This document shows, piece after piece, positions 63,779 through 64,000 of a DNA stretch of 64,000 nt (the stretch's first letter is position 1; each line of letters begins with the position of its first letter). A model generated the notes under the pieces. The model had not been told where the DNA came from, searched no databases, and worked only from the letters and a program-made list of their open reading frames with translations. The DNA lies in NCBI RefSeq assembly GCF_002095465.1, contig NZ_MLFP01000014.1:52981-116980 (forward strand), given 5' to 3'. This stretch comes from Pantoea rodasii (GTDB taxonomy: Bacteria; Pseudomonadota; Gammaproteobacteria; Enterobacterales; Enterobacteriaceae). The position numbers and the translations under genes are program-made.

Positions 63779-64000
63779 ATGGCGAAAGAGCAATTTCAGC
63801 GTAACAAACTGCACGTAAACGTCGGCACCATCGGTCACGTTGACCATGGTAAAACCACTCTGACTGCAGCAATCACCACCGTTCTGGCTAAAACCTACGG
63901 CGGCTCTGCTAAAGCGTTCGATCAGATCGATAACGCACCAGAAGAGAAAGCACGTGGTATCACCATCAACACTTCACACGTTGAATATGAAACCCCGTCA
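63779..64000 (+). CDS. tuf: Elongation factor Tu (partial, C-terminus beyond window)
   Basis: The first 74 codons match EF-Tu. G1 is [13 protein letters not shown] (about 19-31), followed by the switch I region [20 protein letters not shown]. It brings aminoacyl-tRNA to the ribosome. AAGGAA precedes the ATG. Its position after fusA makes it the tufA copy. The window ends at residue 74. Confidence 0.98.
   Translation, partial: MAKEQFQRNKLHVNVGTIGHVDHGKTTLTAAITTVLAKTYGGSAKAFDQIDNAPEEKARGITINTSHVEYETPS

Overview
The window looks like a chromosomal segment of an Enterobacterales bacterium, most likely of the Erwiniaceae (Pantoea/Erwinia type). This rests on gene order and on protein similarity to E. 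coli recalled from memory; no database search was run. The backbone follows the E. coli 74-76 min region: tex, greB, ompR-envZ, pckA, hslO-hslR-yrfG-igaA, nudE, mrcA, hofMNOPQ, aroKB-damX-dam-rpe-gph-trpS, cysG/nirBDC, tsgA, ppiA, yhfG-fic-pabA-argD, yhfK, crp, yhfA, prkB-yheU-yheT, yheS, kefGB-yheV, slyD, slyX, fkpA, yheO-tusDCB and the str operon rpsL-rpsG-fusA-tuf. Both edges cut genes: tex on the left and tuf on the right.

Region by region: 1-5.2 kb holds transcription repair/elongation factors, a small YjbE-like exported protein and the OmpR-EnvZ osmosensor. 5.2-15 kb holds PEP carboxykinase, the heat-shock hslO/hslR group, the Rcs regulator igaA, a Nudix hydrolase and PBP1A. 15-25 kb holds the DNA-uptake (type IV pilus-like) hof operon and the long aroK-to-trpS operon. 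25-34 kb holds assimilatory/anaerobic nitrite reduction (nirBDC, cysG) with a clear FNR plus NarL/NarP promoter, an orphan cytosine deaminase, tsgA and ppiA with a CRP-type site. 34-42 kb holds fic, pabA, argD, yhfK, crp and neighbours.

About 9.5 kb between yheT and yheS (42.3-51.8 kb), two genes that are adjacent in E. coli, is accessory. It carries a LysE-type exporter, a second MsbA-like lipid flippase with a tiny reading frame directly upstream, a low-GC family-9 glycosyltransferase with an RfaH ops-like element, a LacI regulator and a complete tauABCD taurine system. 52-64 kb returns to the conserved backbone.

The strongest global signal is technical. At least eleven sites in ten conserved genes (envZ, pckA, hofO, hofP, argD, yhfA, yheS, kefB twice, yheV, tusD) need exactly one extra base to restore the family's reading frame, and all are deletions, mostly in short runs. 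This reads as uncorrected sequencing error rather than gene decay, and I annotate these genes as whole loci. The most interesting biological observations are a Fic/YhfG pair in which the acidic residue of the Fic motif and the inhibitory glutamate of the partner are both alanine; the MsbA-like/glycosyltransferase module; the orphan yjbE-like gene beside ompR; and strong hairpins inside the str operon. No clearly new defence or mobile system was found.
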